Source: Isosphaeraceae bacterium EP7
GTDB lineage: Bacteria; Planctomycetota; Planctomycetia; Isosphaerales; Isosphaeraceae
DNA length: 64,000 bases
Direction of reading: 5' to 3'
NCBI GenBank assembly: GCA_038400315.1
Contig: CP151667.1
Span: 3,359,174 to 3,423,173, forward strand
Shown: piece by piece, positions 36,200 to 47,690 of the stretch
Layout of the letters: every line of letters starts with the position of its first letter
How positions within the stretch are numbered: the stretch's first letter is position 1
Position numbers and translations under genes: made by a program
Notes under the pieces: model-generated
What the model saw: the letters and a program-made list of their open reading frames with translations, nothing else
Database searches by the model: none
Told to the model about the DNA's origin: nothing

Positions 36200-37219
36200 T
36201 TATGGGACGTCCGAGATCACCTCTCCCCCATCGCGGGTTCCGAGGCTTCGCCAGATCGCCGGGTCGATCGCCGAGCCGTACCAATGCACGGCTCCGTCGG
36301 CGGTCAGCGCATTGACCCCGCCCGGATGACGACTCCGGGCCCCGAACACACCTGCTCCGAAGAACCCATCATATCCGTAATCGGGGATCGGACTGTTCGG
36401 CGGGGTTGCGACGAAGAAGGTCGTGAAGATGGCGCCCGAGATCAGCCAGTTGCTCCCGGCGTCGAGCCGCGCACGCGACGTTTCAACCAACCGAGAGCAG
36501 ACGGCAACCCAGCCGTCGGCGCTCCTCGGGGTCGGATTACTCTGTCTGTAAACCCAATCTCTGGATGAGGAATAAGTGCCGCCATGGCCCGAGCCGATGG
36601 GCTTCTCGGAGAATGCCAGGGTGTGCGAGAGGCCGTCACGGAAGCTAGACAGGCGATTCGGCCGCCCCCAGAAGAACGCCCCGACGTCATCACCCACGCA
36701 GCCGTGGCACGCCCCGGCGTTTGCCCGATAGCCATTCGCCCCACCATCGTCGCCGGATCTCGGGTCGGAGGGGCAGAGGAAAGTGCCCACGGAGAGTGCT
36801 ATCACCGTCGAGTTTCCGGGATCGATGGCAATGATACCGGAAGATGTTTCGAGATTCGCCGTATAGCTGATTCCCAGGGAAAAGTTGATTGCGTTATAAA
36901 TTCCCCCTTGTTCCAGAAAAGGGAGGAGCAGGGATTGCGGCGAGAAATACGTAACTCGATGCGGAGACCCGGCCGCATCGCCGGTCGAGGTCGAGGGGGG
37001 GACCGCATCCCACGAGTCGATATAGGAGTGAAGGGCCAGGCCCAACTGCCTGAGGTTATTGGAGCACGCGACACGCCTGGCCGATTCGCGGGCCGACTGA
37101 ACCGCCGGCAAGGTAAGCCCCACGAGCAGGCCGATGACGCCGAGGACGACCAGCAGTTCGATCAGGGTGAACCCTCGGAGGGGTTCCGGCGCGGCCCTTC
37201 GTGTCGAAGAGTTGCTCAT
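36200..37219 (-). CDS. DUF1559 pilin-like protein, copy 3 (divergent)
   Basis: 339 residues from the ATG at 37219. The prepilin motif (LRGFTLIELLVVLG), the QSARESARR segment, the LCPSD motif and the C-terminal RHPGGVN.L.ADGAVHWYG block mark the family. It is shorter and much more divergent than the two copies at 15-18 kb, has extra cysteines (ACHGCVG) and does not share their promoter sequence. No lipoprotein partner follows. It is expected at the cell surface or in pseudopilus-like fibres. Confidence 0.88.
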   Translation of the reverse strand: MSNSSTRRAAPEPLRGFTLIELLVVLGVIGLLVGLTLPAVQSARESARRVACSNNLRQLGLALHSYIDSWDAVPPSTSTGDAAGSPHRVTYFSPQSLLLPFLEQGGIYNAINFSLGISYTANLETSSGIIAIDPGNSTVIALSVGTFLCPSDPRSGDDGGANGYRANAGACHGCVGDDVGAFFWGRPNRLSSFRDGLSHTLAFSEKPIGSGHGGTYSSSRDWVYRQSNPTPRSADGWVAVCSRLVETSRARLDAGSNWLISGAIFTTFFVATPPNSPIPDYGYDGFFGAGVFGARSRHPGGVNALTADGAVHWYGSAIDPAIWRSLGTRDGGEVISDVP

Positions 37220-37750
37220 GGGTTGGTCGCCTCCCGCACTTCGACCGGGGCGACGACTCGCGTCGCGGCGTTATCCGACGCATGCAGAATGGCAGGATGG
37301 GAGCCCGGGCCGATGATCGTTGGCACAATTGTTACCTTCTCCAATCACCGGACTACGCCGCACAACAACCGATTCCTAAGCAGCCAATGCCCCGATTTGG
37401 CGGCAAGCAGCCGTGAGGACGGCCCGATCGAGCGCAATGCCGATGATGCAACCAAAACGATCGCAAAACCAATCAACCATTTCCTGATATTTCTTGCCCC
37501 ACTCGATCCATTCGAACAGGGTTCCTGCCATCAAAGAACAAGTGAGATCAGGCAGAATCTGATTGAGTTGACTGTGGCAATCAGGATGAATTTTGCAAAA
37601 GAAAATCGCGTCACTGTTCAGAATTGAGAATGCTACAACCCGTCGCCGTAGAACGCTAGGTCGGACGGGCGAGTTGCGTCCATCGAGGTGTCACGCCTCC
37701 ACAGACCGGCTCCCGACGCGGGTCGGGGCCGGCCTGTGTAAGGCGTGGCC
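37220..37750. other. Intergenic region of lower GC
   Basis: About 530 bases between the DUF1559 start and the decarboxylase stop. 37330-37640 is distinctly less GC-rich. Only short frames are present (for example a 34-codon minus-strand frame near 37490 with an ill-placed AGGA), and none is convincing. No RNA gene or repeat was recognised. Confidence 0.4.
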
Positions 37751-39433
37751 TCAGACTCGCTCGGCCATCCGCTTCGCCATGCGGTCCAGCGCGGGGCTCC
37801 GGTCGAGCTTGTCCAGGTGGACATTCAACAGGCTGAAGCTCGACGCGTTGGCCTGGGCCCTGGCCAGCGCCTCGTCAAGCTCGTCCTCGGTGCGCACCTC
37901 GATGCCCAGGCCGGCGCCCAGGACTTCGGGGATCTTGTGGAAGGCCCAGGGGTGGATGTCGTTGAACGGGCCTTCGAGCAGGAACCGCTCGGTGGTGTAG
38001 CCGTGGTTGTTCAGCACGATGACGATCGGGTTCAGGCCGTTGCGGGCGACGGTGGACAGCTCCATGCCGGTCATCTGGAAGGCTCCGTCGCCGACGATCA
38101 CCAGCGAACGGGCCCCCGGATTGGCGATCCCCGCGCCCACCGCCGCGGGGACGGCGAAGCCCATCGACGTGTAATAGGCGGGGCTGATGAACTCGGTCCG
38201 CTTGCCGATCGACAGGTCGGCCGAGCCGAACAGCGAGTCGCCGATATCGGCGATCACCACCGTGTCCTCGGTCAGCATCGTGTTGAGCCGGCTGAACAGC
38301 CGTGCGGTCGTCATCGCCTTGCCGCGCTCGGCCACCCAGGGGCCCGGCTTCGGCGGCCTGGGGGGCATCGGCGTGGTGGCGCGCGGGATCTTCCGGGCCC
38401 GCAAGGCCCGGATGAAGTCGTCGAGCCGGACGTCCCGATAGTGGTGGTAGCGAATATGCAGGTCTTCACTCGTGGCGTCGATGCACCGCGACTGGTCGAG
38501 CTTGGCGGTGAAGATCCCCAGATTGATGTCGGTGAGGAAGCACCCGAGCATCAGCAGGCAGTCGGCCGACTCCACCGCCTCGGCCACCTCGGCGCGGCCC
38601 ATGGCCCCTTCGTAAACGCCGATGAACAGCGGGTGGCTCTCGGGCACGACGCTCTTGCCCAGCAGGGTCGACGCGATCGGCAGGTTGACCGCCTCTGCCA
38701 GCGCCAGCAACTCATCCTGAAGGCCGAACCGGTGGATCTCCACGTCGGCCAGGATCATCGGCTGCTTCGCCTTCGTCAGCATGGAGACCGCCTCGTCGAC
38801 CGCCTCCCGCAGCGCATCGGGGTCGCTGGGGGGGATCGGCGCGGGGGCCCTGTGCGGCACCACCTGGCGGGCCTGAACCATGTCACGCGGCAGTTCCAGG
38901 TACACCGGTCTCTTGTACCGGACCGCCGCGGCGAGCACCCGGTCGATCTTGTCGAACGCCGTGACCGGGTCGTCGAGCACCGCCGAGGCCACCGTGATCT
39001 TCTCGAAGACCTCCAGCTGGGTCGAGAAGTCGCGCACCTTGTGATGCAGCAGCGGGTTGCTCACTCGTTCCGAGATCCCGGGCGACCCCGACAGCACCAC
39101 GACCGGGCTCTTCTCGGCATAAGCCCCGGCGATACTGTTGCAGGTCGATAGCCCCCCCACACAGTAAGTCACGCAGACACATCCCAACCCGTTCACGCGA
39201 GCATATGCGTCCGCGGCGAACCCCGCGCTGTCCTCACGCGTCATCCCGATGACCTCGATCGGGCTGTCTTCCAGCATCTTGTACAGCCCGAGGATGTAAT
39301 CACCCGGGATCCCGAACAGATGCTTGAGCCCCAGATCCTGGAGCCGCTGGACCAGGTATCCCCCGATCGTGACCTCACCGGCCCGCGCGTCCTTGCCATC
39401 GAGCTGCGCGTCCGCGTTCGCCGTCGTTGCCAT
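37751..39433 (-). CDS. ThDP-dependent 2-oxo-acid decarboxylase (pyruvate/indolepyruvate decarboxylase-like)
   Basis: 560 residues, the usual length for the family. Three domains: the N-terminal PYR domain carries the catalytic Glu (E67 in [16 protein letters not shown]) that activates the thiamine ring, and the paired histidines H130-H131 that distinguish pyruvate-decarboxylase-type enzymes. The C-terminal PP domain has GDGAFQM...LNNHGY, the Mg-diphosphate motif, near residues 445-475. It should convert a 2-oxo acid to an aldehyde and CO2 in the cytoplasm; pyruvate, indolepyruvate or a branched-chain oxo acid are all possible. It stands alone. Confidence 0.88.
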   Translation of the reverse strand: MATTANADAQLDGKDARAGEVTIGGYLVQRLQDLGLKHLFGIPGDYILGLYKMLEDSPIEVIGMTREDSAGFAADAYARVNGLGCVCVTYCVGGLSTCNSIAGAYAEKSPVVVLSGSPGISERVSNPLLHHKVRDFSTQLEVFEKITVASAVLDDPVTAFDKIDRVLAAAVRYKRPVYLELPRDMVQARQVVPHRAPAPIPPSDPDALREAVDEAVSMLTKAKQPMILADVEIHRFGLQDELLALAEAVNLPIASTLLGKSVVPESHPLFIGVYEGAMGRAEVAEAVESADCLLMLGCFLTDINLGIFTAKLDQSRCIDATSEDLHIRYHHYRDVRLDDFIRALRARKIPRATTPMPPRPPKPGPWVAERGKAMTTARLFSRLNTMLTEDTVVIADIGDSLFGSADLSIGKRTEFISPAYYTSMGFAVPAAVGAGIANPGARSLVIVGDGAFQMTGMELSTVARNGLNPIVIVLNNHGYTTERFLLEGPFNDIHPWAFHKIPEVLGAGLGIEVRTEDELDEALARAQANASSFSLLNVHLDKLDRSPALDRMAKRMAERV

Positions 39434-39695
39434 CGGTCGTCTCCTTCACGTCCGGTTCGGTCCGGCCGGCCCCGACCCCGGGGCCGCCGCACGCTCTCCC
39501 TTTCATTGTAGGCGCCAATCCCCCGCCCCGAAACTCGCCGCGATGCGTCACATCCGTGGGTGGCGGAAGGACCCCCCACCGACTTCGTCTTTCGTGAGTC
39601 GATCGAGATAGTTAAGATTCAGCCCCTGGGCGGCCCGCCGGGGTCCTCTCCTCAACCGGCACCGCATCGATCGACTCTCCTGGAATTGAGGCGGT

Positions 39696-41867
39696 ATGGC
39701 CATGCTCGGATCTTGCGTTTCGCTGGCATTCGCCCTGCTGGCGGGGGTTGCCCCCGCGGAGGCGGGCCGGCCCAACATCGTCGTCGTGATGAGCGACGAC
39801 ATGGGTTACTCGGACCTGGGCTGCTACGGCGGGGAGATCGGCACGCCGAACCTCGATGCGCTCGCCTCGGGCGGGGTCCGGTTCACGCAGTTCTACAACA
39901 ACGCCCGCTGCTGCCCCACCCGCGCATCGCTTCTGACGGGCCTGTACCCCCACCAGGCCGGCATCGGTCACATGACGATTGACCGCGGGTTCGACGGTTA
40001 TCGAGGTACGCTGAACCGGCAATCCGCCACCATCGCGCAGGTGCTGCGCCCCGCGGGCTATCGCACCTACATGGCCGGCAAGTGGCACGTCACCCGGGGA
40101 GTCGGCCAGAACGCCGATCGGGCCGACTGGCCGATCAAGCGCGGGTTCGACAAGTTCTACGGTACGATCGCCGGTGCGGGAAGCTATTACGACCCGACCT
40201 CGCTCTGCCGCCAGGAAACCCTGATCACGCCCGAGAACGATCCCGACTACGCGCCAGACGCCTACTACTACACCGATGCCATCTCCGACAACGCGGTGCG
40301 CTACCTGAAAGACCATCGCCAGGAATCGCCCGACAAGCCCTTCTTCCTCTACGTCGCCTACACGGCCGCCCACTGGCCGATGCAGGCGCCCGAGAAGGCC
40401 ATCGAGAAGCAAAGAGGGAAGTACGAAGCCGGCTACGCCCAGGCCCGCGCGGCCAGGCTTAGGCGCATGAAGGCCCTCGGCCTCGTCCCCCCCGAGACCG
40501 ACCTTTCCCCTGGCGCCGAGAGCTGGGACGAGGTCGGTGACAAGGCCTGGGAGGCACGCGGCATGGAGGTCTACGCCGCAATGGTCGACACGATGGATGC
40601 CGGGGTCGGCCGGATCGTGGCACAATTGAAAGAGAGCGGCCAGCTCGACAACACGCTCATCCTCTTCCTCCAGGACAACGGCGGTTGCGCCGAGCTGACC
40701 GGGCGCAAGGATAACGGCAACGCGCCCGAGGCCTTGAAGCCGCTGGGCCGGGACGGGCTCCAGACCCGTGTCTCGCCGCCGATGCAGACCCGCGACGGTC
40801 GCTGGGTGAAGACCGGTCCGAAGGTTCTGCCGGGCCCGGCCGAGGCTTACATCGCCTACGGGCGAGGCTGGGCGAACGTGAGCAACACGCCGTTCCGGGA
40901 ATACAAGCACTGGACCCACGAGGGCGGGATCTCGACCCCCCTGATCGCCCACTGGCCGGCCGGAATCAAGGGTGAACGCGCCGGCAAGCTGGAGACGCAG
41001 CCCGGCCACCTCATCGACCTCATGGCGACATGCGTCGACCTGAGCGGCGCGGCCTATCCCACCAAGATCGACGGCCAGCCAATCAAGCCGCCCGAGGGCG
41101 TGAGTTTGCGCCCGGCCTTCGACGGCAAGCCCCTGGCACGGACCTCCCCCATCTTCTGGGAGCACGAGGGCAACCGCGCCGTCCGCGACGGTCGCTGGAA
41201 GCTCGTCGCCAAAGCCGACGCCCCGTGGGAGCTCTATGACATCGACGTCGACAGGACAGAATCCACCGACCTCGCAACCTCGCATCCCGACCTGGCGAAG
41301 AAACTCGCCGCACAATGGGACGCCTACGCCGCCCGCGCGAACGTCTTGCCGCTGGGCGCCTGGCGTGCCCCGGACGACGCCACTGCCTCGCTGAGCACCG
41401 AGCGACGCTTCGATCTCAAGGCAGGCGCCCGCCTGGGTCGCGCCAACGCCCCGGCCGTCGCGGGACGGGCCTTCGCCGTCGGGGCCAAATTCGCTACGAC
41501 CCCGGAGTCCGGTGACGGGGTCCTCATCGCCCAGGGCGCAAACTCGCATGGATATGCCCTCTACCTGAAAGACGGGACACCCAGGTTCGTCGTCCGCACC
41601 CCCGCGGGCTCCTTCGAGATCGCCGGCAACCCACTTCCAGCCGGCCCGCACGACGCCCGGGCTCGGGTCGACGACCAGGGTACGCTTTCCCTCGAAGTCG
41701 ACGGCAAGCCGGCCGCCTCACCCGTCCCAGGCAAGCTCCTGGCCCGCATGCCCGCCGATGGGCTGGAAGTCGGCCTGGATGCCGGCGGACCCGTAGGCCC
41801 CTACGAATCGCCGTATTCTTACGCCGGCACGATCGAATCGGTCGTCATCGAGATCGCCCCCAAGTAA
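39696..41867 (+). CDS. Arylsulfatase with C-terminal beta-sandwich domain
   Basis: 723 residues with a signal peptide (to about residue 23, AEA-GR). The sulfatase domain starts PNIVVVMSDDMGYSDLGCYGG (Ca-binding Asp34-Asp35). The formylglycine motif is C72-C-P-T-R76 followed by ASLLTG, and FLQDNGGCAE gives the second metal pair. After about residue 550 a concanavalin/LamG-like beta domain follows, with repeated 'DGK...' strands, probably for carbohydrate binding. It should be periplasmic and cleave sulfated glycans. Needs a formylglycine-generating enzyme that is not in this window. Confidence 0.92.
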   Translation: MAMLGSCVSLAFALLAGVAPAEAGRPNIVVVMSDDMGYSDLGCYGGEIGTPNLDALASGGVRFTQFYNNARCCPTRASLLTGLYPHQAGIGHMTIDRGFDGYRGTLNRQSATIAQVLRPAGYRTYMAGKWHVTRGVGQNADRADWPIKRGFDKFYGTIAGAGSYYDPTSLCRQETLITPENDPDYAPDAYYYTDAISDNAVRYLKDHRQESPDKPFFLYVAYTAAHWPMQAPEKAIEKQRGKYEAGYAQARAARLRRMKALGLVPPETDLSPGAESWDEVGDKAWEARGMEVYAAMVDTMDAGVGRIVAQLKESGQLDNTLILFLQDNGGCAELTGRKDNGNAPEALKPLGRDGLQTRVSPPMQTRDGRWVKTGPKVLPGPAEAYIAYGRGWANVSNTPFREYKHWTHEGGISTPLIAHWPAGIKGERAGKLETQPGHLIDLMATCVDLSGAAYPTKIDGQPIKPPEGVSLRPAFDGKPLARTSPIFWEHEGNRAVRDGRWKLVAKADAPWELYDIDVDRTESTDLATSHPDLAKKLAAQWDAYAARANVLPLGAWRAPDDATASLSTERRFDLKAGARLGRANAPAVAGRAFAVGAKFATTPESGDGVLIAQGANSHGYALYLKDGTPRFVVRTPAGSFEIAGNPLPAGPHDARARVDDQGTLSLEVDGKPAASPVPGKLLARMPADGLEVGLDAGGPVGPYESPYSYAGTIESVVIEIAPK

Positions 41868-41889
41868 GGGGCCTCGACCCGTCGAATCC

Positions 41890-41922
41890 GGGCGGGGCGA
41901 TCACCCCTCGATCGCCCCGCCC
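41890..41922. terminator. Bidirectional terminator overlapping the eutC stop
   Basis: Perfect 13-bp arms GGGCGGGGCGATC and GATCGCCCCGCCC around ACCCCTC, between the sulfatase stop (41867, +) and the eutC stop at 41901 (-), which lies inside the hairpin. Confidence 0.7.
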
Positions 41923-42695
41923 ATTCGCATTTCGAAGCCCTCGGCCTGCTCCTTGACCTCCACCCCGCCGAGCTGCCGTTCGATCATCCGGGCGGCCAGC
42001 GCCGCAATCCGCGGGGCCGCCTGTTCGGGCGTGACGCCTCGCGAGTGGATATTCGAGATCAGGTTCCGATGGGCATCGGTCTGCCCCGCGCACGGCCGGA
42101 AGGCCAGATACGCCGACAGGCTCTCCGCCGTCGCCAACCCGGGCCGCTCGCCGATCAACAGCACAACCACCGTCGGGGCCAGCAAATCCCCCAGGTCATT
42201 GATCACGCCCACGCGGCAATGATGAATGAGCATCACTCGACCCATCGTCCACCCTCGCTGCCCGGCCTCCTCGGCCAGCAACGGCAGCAACACCGGAACC
42301 TGGACCCTCACCGCCTCCGACGAGAGCCCATCGCCGATCGCCACCTGCAAGGCCGCCCCGCGAGGACAATCCCGGCTGATCGCGGCCCTGGCCTCGTCAT
42401 TCAGGCTTCGCCCCAGGTCAGGCCGACGCAGGTACTCGGCCTTGTCCGCGGCACGGGTGCAGACCTCGAAGATGCCGAACCGCTCAACAAGCTCATGGGG
42501 TAGGTCATCCATGGATAGCTCGGATCGAACTGCATCCAGGGCCGCGGCGTGGTCTAGCCGCAACGCCAGCTGGGTCTCCGTGCGATAAGACGTCCCCGCC
42601 CGTCCGACGAAGATCCGCGCGGGCGTTCGGGCCCGTAGCGCCGCCTCGCTGGGCGCGACTTCGGCAGGCAGGTCTTCGGTCGGTTCAGGGCTCAC
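41901..42695 (-). CDS. eutC: Ethanolamine ammonia-lyase small subunit
   Basis: 264 residues. The EutC family is recognisable from ARIFVGRAGTSYRT(E)TQL...DHA.A.DAV, the VAIGDGLSS segment, LIGERPGLA.AESLSAYLA and ISNIHSRG. With EutB it forms the adenosylcobalamin-dependent enzyme that splits ethanolamine into acetaldehyde and ammonia; EutC supplies much of the B12-binding site. It follows eutB by 43 bases on the same strand. No shell-protein, permease or reactivase gene is adjacent. Confidence 0.93.
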   Translation of the reverse strand: MSPEPTEDLPAEVAPSEAALRARTPARIFVGRAGTSYRTETQLALRLDHAAALDAVRSELSMDDLPHELVERFGIFEVCTRAADKAEYLRRPDLGRSLNDEARAAISRDCPRGAALQVAIGDGLSSEAVRVQVPVLLPLLAEEAGQRGWTMGRVMLIHHCRVGVINDLGDLLAPTVVVLLIGERPGLATAESLSAYLAFRPCAGQTDAHRNLISNIHSRGVTPEQAAPRIAALAARMIERQLGGVEVKEQAEGFEMRMGGAIEG

Positions 42696-42738
42696 GAGGT
42701 GGAATCTCCGTGGTCGGCCGGTTGCGGCGCATCCAGCG

Positions 42739-44157
42739 TTATCGCCCTGTCAATTCAAGAAGCCTGCGGAACTCCTTCGCATCATGATCGAGCAAGCCAG
42801 CCCGGCCGGGCGCAAGTCGCCCGGCCCGGGTGATTCCCCGGCCTTCCAGCCAGGCGGCGAACTCGGGGGCGGGGGCCAGGTGGAGCAGGCGGCGGACTCC
42901 GGCAGCGTCGTGAAAGCTGGTGGACTGGTAGTTGAGCATCACGTCGTCGGAGGCGGGGACGCCCATGACGTAGTTGCATCCGGCCGTGGCAAGGAGCAGG
43001 AGGAGGTTGTCGGTGGTGTTGCCGTCGGCGTCGGCGTGGTTGGTGTAGCAGACGTCGCAGCCCATCGGCAGGCCCATCAGCTTGCCCAGGAAGTGGTCTT
43101 CCAGGCCGGCCCGGATGATCTGGCGCTCGTCGGCCAGGTATTCGGGGCCGATGAATCCGACCACGCTGTTGATCAGGAACGGGTCGAACGCGCGGGCCAG
43201 GCCCTGGGCCCTGGCTTCCAGGGTGAGCTGGTCGACATCGTGGTGCGCACCGGCCGACAGGGCGCTTCCCTGGCCGGTCTCGAAGTACATCACCTGATCG
43301 CCCGCCCAGGTCACGTCGGCGCGTGCCCGGTGCGACTCCAGGACCCGCTCCCGGCCCTCGGTCAGCATCGCCAGCGAGATGCCGAAGCTGGTGTTGGCGG
43401 CCTGAGTTCCGGCGATCGACTGGAAGAGGAGGTCGACCGGCACGCCCCGCTCCAGGCAGGCAAGCTGGGTGGTGATGTGGGACAGGCAGCAGGCCTGGGT
43501 CGGGATTTCGAGCGTGCCGATGAGCGCGTCGAGAGACCGGAGAATGGCCCCCACGGCGTCGACGGATTCGGTGGCCGGATTCACACCAATCACCGCGTCG
43601 CCGCAGCCGTAGGCGAGGCCGTCGAGCGTCGAGAGCAGGATTCCGCCGGGGTCGTCGGCCGGGTGGTTGGGCTGGAGCCTGACGCCGAAGACGCCGGCCT
43701 GGCCCATCGTGTTGCGGCACCGTGTGACGACCCGGACCTTGGCGGCGGCCAGGATCAGGTCCTTGTTCCCCATCAGCTTGGCCACGCCCGCGGCAATCTC
43801 CGGGGTGATGGCCGCGTGTAGGGCGGCGATCTCGGGCCCGCCGGTCTCGTCATCGAGCAGCCATTCGCGAAGCTCGCCCACCGTCCAGCCCGCGATGGCG
43901 GCGAACCCCGCGCGGTCGTGGCGGTCGACCAGCAACCGGCTCACATCGTCTTCGTCGGGATCGATGACGGGGTTGTCGGCGATCTCGCTCAAGGTGAGCC
44001 CGGCCAGCACCGTCTTGGCGGCCACCCGCTCGCGCTCGTTGGCGGCGGCCAACCCGGCGAGCCGGTCGCCCGACTTCGCCTCGTTGGCCTTGGCCAGGAC
44101 CTCTCGCAAGTCGTCGAAGACGAATCGCTCGGATCGCAGGGTGGTTGCATACGTCAT
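42739..44157 (-). CDS. eutB: Ethanolamine ammonia-lyase large subunit
   Basis: 472 residues from the ATG at 44157, the usual EutB length (about 450-470). The barrel's signatures are visible: GDRLAGLAA.....R..AK..L..L.L.EI, then CRNT.G..G.F..RLQPNHP.DD, then GDAVIGVNPATES, then TYFETGQGSALSA.AHH-like FETGQGSALS, and NYQSTSFHDA near the end. It holds the active site for ethanolamine and faces B12 in EutC. I found no cobalamin riboswitch upstream. IS5-like sequence begins 264 bases upstream, so its promoter region may have been rearranged. Confidence 0.93.
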   Translation of the reverse strand: MTYATTLRSERFVFDDLREVLAKANEAKSGDRLAGLAAANERERVAAKTVLAGLTLSEIADNPVIDPDEDDVSRLLVDRHDRAGFAAIAGWTVGELREWLLDDETGGPEIAALHAAITPEIAAGVAKLMGNKDLILAAAKVRVVTRCRNTMGQAGVFGVRLQPNHPADDPGGILLSTLDGLAYGCGDAVIGVNPATESVDAVGAILRSLDALIGTLEIPTQACCLSHITTQLACLERGVPVDLLFQSIAGTQAANTSFGISLAMLTEGRERVLESHRARADVTWAGDQVMYFETGQGSALSAGAHHDVDQLTLEARAQGLARAFDPFLINSVVGFIGPEYLADERQIIRAGLEDHFLGKLMGLPMGCDVCYTNHADADGNTTDNLLLLLATAGCNYVMGVPASDDVMLNYQSTSFHDAAGVRRLLHLAPAPEFAAWLEGRGITRAGRLAPGRAGLLDHDAKEFRRLLELTGR

Positions 44158-44258
44158 GAATTGGTCGGATCCTCGGGCCTTCTCGCCCGACTCTAACCTC
44201 CCGCCGCCCGCGTTGCTATGCTCGGGCGGGCCCCGGCCCGGGGCGAGGCCCTCCGGCC

Positions 44259-44420
44259 TCAGCCGGCGATCATCCTCCGCGCGTGGTCGACGTGGCCGGC
44301 ATACCGGTTGTTCGTGGACGCGGTCGCCGGGTTGAACGGGCGGATGATGACCCCGGTGGGGACCAGGCGGTTGTTGGAGTCGATGTGCGGGGGTGTCCAC
44401 CGTTGAGCCGACGATCAGGT
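44259..44420 (-). pseudogene. C-terminal fragment of an IS-split host gene
   Basis: On the minus strand, directly at the IS5 edge, the frame reads YLIVGSTVDTP, then after a one-base shift in a C5 run (near 44393) HIDSNNRLVPTGVIIRPFN... to a TGA at 44259. This reads as the natural C-terminus of the gene whose earlier part is at 48904-49257: the codons GAC and TAC-CTG join exactly if the IS nest and one TA are removed. The end pattern would suit an NlpC/P60-like peptidase domain, which is only a guess. Confidence 0.45.
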
Positions 44421-44570
44421 ACTAAAAGCCTGTTGGGAAAGCGTGACCTAGCCTTCTGGAATGGACACACGAATCGCGTATCCGAGTGACCTGACCCACG
44501 CCGAGTGGGCCCAGGTCTGCCGCGTTATCCCCTCACCCAAGCCGGGCGGGCGGCCCGCCAAGCACGACCG

Positions 44571-44645
44571 GCGGGACATCGTCAACGCCCTACTGGCGGG
44601 ACATCGTCAACGCCCTACTGGCGGGACATCGTCAACGCCCTGCTG
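44571..44645 (+). repeat. Three tandem copies of a 25-bp unit
   Basis: Units 44571-44595 and 44596-44620 are identical; 44621-44645 differs at one base. One unit is native to the transposase gene; the two additional copies add 50 bases and break the frame. The clean copies point to a recent slippage or replication event. Confidence 0.9.
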
Positions 44646-44920
44646 TATGTCGCGCGCACCGGCTGCCAGTGGCGCGCGATCCCGCACGACCTGCCCCCCT
44701 GGGCCACCGCGTACTGGTACTTCCGCATCTGGAAGGCCGACGGCACCCTCGACCGCCTGATGGACCTGCTCCGAGGCGACCTGCGCCAGGCCCACGGCCG
44801 GCCGCGCCAGCCGTCGGCGGCCATCCTCGACAGCCAGTCGGTCAAGACGACGGAAAAAGCGACTGTGTTCCGCGTCAAGTCCCGAAGGCCCGTTTTGATC
44901 GCGAGATCGTGAACTGACCT

Positions 44921-46096
<1,176 letters not shown>

Positions 46097-46574
46097 GGGG
46101 GCCCCGAGGTTACGATGCCGGCAAGAAGGTCGCCGGCCGCAAGCGGCACATCCTCGTCGACGGCCTGGGGCTGATCCTCTCGGTGGTCGTCCACGCCGCG
46201 AGTATCCAGGATCGCGACGGTGCGAGGCTGGTCCTGGCCCCGCTGCGGCACCGCTTCATGCGGCTGCGGCTGATCGTCGCCGACGGGATCGACAACGGCG
46301 GGATCGCCGAGTGGGTCCATGCGTTGCGGGGCCGCAACCGGCTGCGGCTGGAGATCAAGGCGAAGCGCCCCGGTGCCGACAAGTTCGAGCCGATCGCATT
46401 CCGCTGGCGTGTGGAGCGGACCTTCGCCTGGCTGGGGCGGAACCGTCGGCTGAGCAAGGATTACGAGGCGACGACCGCAAGCAGCGAAGCATTCGTCAAG
46501 TTGGCGATGATCCATCTGATGGCCCGCCGACTACCGAAGATGTTGGCGAAAATGTAGCTTTCTCAACAGGCTTT

Positions 46575-47690
46575 AAGTAGGTCACCAGTAGTGATTGGAC
46601 GACTCCCCGGAGTTGACCTATGGTTGCGATAGCCCCACAGAGGACTCGCGACCATGGCCCTGATCACACTCCAGCCGGCCGAGCGCGAGCACCTGCGCGG
46701 CCTGGCCCGTCACTCCGACGACCGCCGCGTCATCCACCGCGCCCTGGCCCTGCTGGACCTCGATTCCGGCCAGCCGCCGCTCGGCTCGGCGTCAGCCGAT
46801 CGACCGTCTACAACTGGGCCGGCCGGTTCGCCAAGGAGCGAGATCCAAGCCCGTCGCTGGGCGATCGCCCACGCGCCGGCAGGCCGCCGGCCGCCAGGCG
46901 GGCCGCCGAAGAGTTGGCCGAGGCCGCCCTGGGGACGGATCCCCGCGCGGCCGGCTATCGCCACACCAACTGGACCGTGCCCCTGCTGCTGGCCCACCTG
47001 AACCGGGCCTCAGGCCAGCAGGCCAGCGGCACCACCATGCGGCGGGCCTTGCACGGGCTGGGCTATCGCTGGAAGCGGCCCCGCTTCGTCCTCTCGCGCC
47101 GATCGCCCACCTGGCGGCAGGCCAAAGGGGGCTGAGGCGCGGGCTGCCCGGACGCACGCGCACCGTCGTCCTCTTCTCCGACGCCACCATCCTCACCGAG
47201 ACTCCGCCGCTGCGGGCCGCCTGGGCCAGGGCTGGCCAGCAGGCCGAGGTGCCGATCACCGGCAACCGCGACCGCCGCGTCCTCTTCGGCGCCATCGCCG
47301 TGGGCCGCGGCACGCTCCGCCTGGACCGCGCCGGGCAATGGAACCAGGACAGTTTCCAGAGCCATCTGCGGCACTTCCGCCCGACCTGGCGCGGCTGGCG
47401 GATCGTGCTGTTCCTGGACCGGGGCTCGCCGCACACGGCCAGGCGGTCGCGGGCCCTGGCCAAGCAGTTCTCCATCGAGCTACGGTTCCTGCCGACGGCG
47501 TGCCCGGAGCTCAACCCGATGGAGGGCCTGTGGCGCGAGATCAAGGGGCAGATCCTGGCCAACGAGCCGACGCCCGAGCTGGACGTTTCGCTGGAGCGTG
47601 CCGTCGATCACCTGATGGCCATGACCGGCAAACAACGACGCCAAACCGCGGGCATCCTCTCCGAGAACTTCTGGCTAGCCACTTAGTGGT
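46575..47690 (+). mobile_element. IS630-family element A
   Basis: The left end directly abuts the IS5 right repeat. Imperfect terminal repeats (left AAGTAGGTCACCAG, right as reverse complement AAGTGGCTAGCCAG) bound a single transposase gene. A TTA at each side fits the TA target preference of the family. Confidence 0.55.
46654..47686 (+). pseudogene. IS630-family transposase A with two frameshifts
   Basis: The first frame starts at 46654 (helix-turn-helix region, RRVIHRALALLDLDSGQ). It passes near 46780 into a second frame (ARLGVSRSTVYNWAGRF) and at an A3G5 run near 47128 into a third (GLRRGLPGRTRTVVLFSDAT) that ends at 47686. The DDE residues are visible in VLFSDAT, VLFLDRGSPH and PELNPMEGLWREIK. 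The second shift is exactly a -1 step and could be programmed; the first looks like an indel. As written, no complete protein is made. Confidence 0.75.

Noticed and set aside
36584-37627. 347-codon plus-strand frame
   Set aside because: It is antisense to the DUF1559 gene over most of its length; the remainder in the intergenic DNA has no coding bias or start signal.
42739-44400. Longer EutB starting at 44400
   Set aside because: The additional 81 residues are not EutB-like and contain the tail of the IS-split gene; the product from 44157 has the normal length and start.
44158-44420. Cobalamin riboswitch upstream of eutB
   Set aside because: No B12-box-like segment or suitable fold was recognised, and part of the interval is the remnant of another gene.
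44571-44645. CRISPR-like short repeats
   Set aside because: The 25-bp units are directly adjacent with no spacers, and lie inside a transposase gene. No CRISPR array or cas gene was seen in the window.
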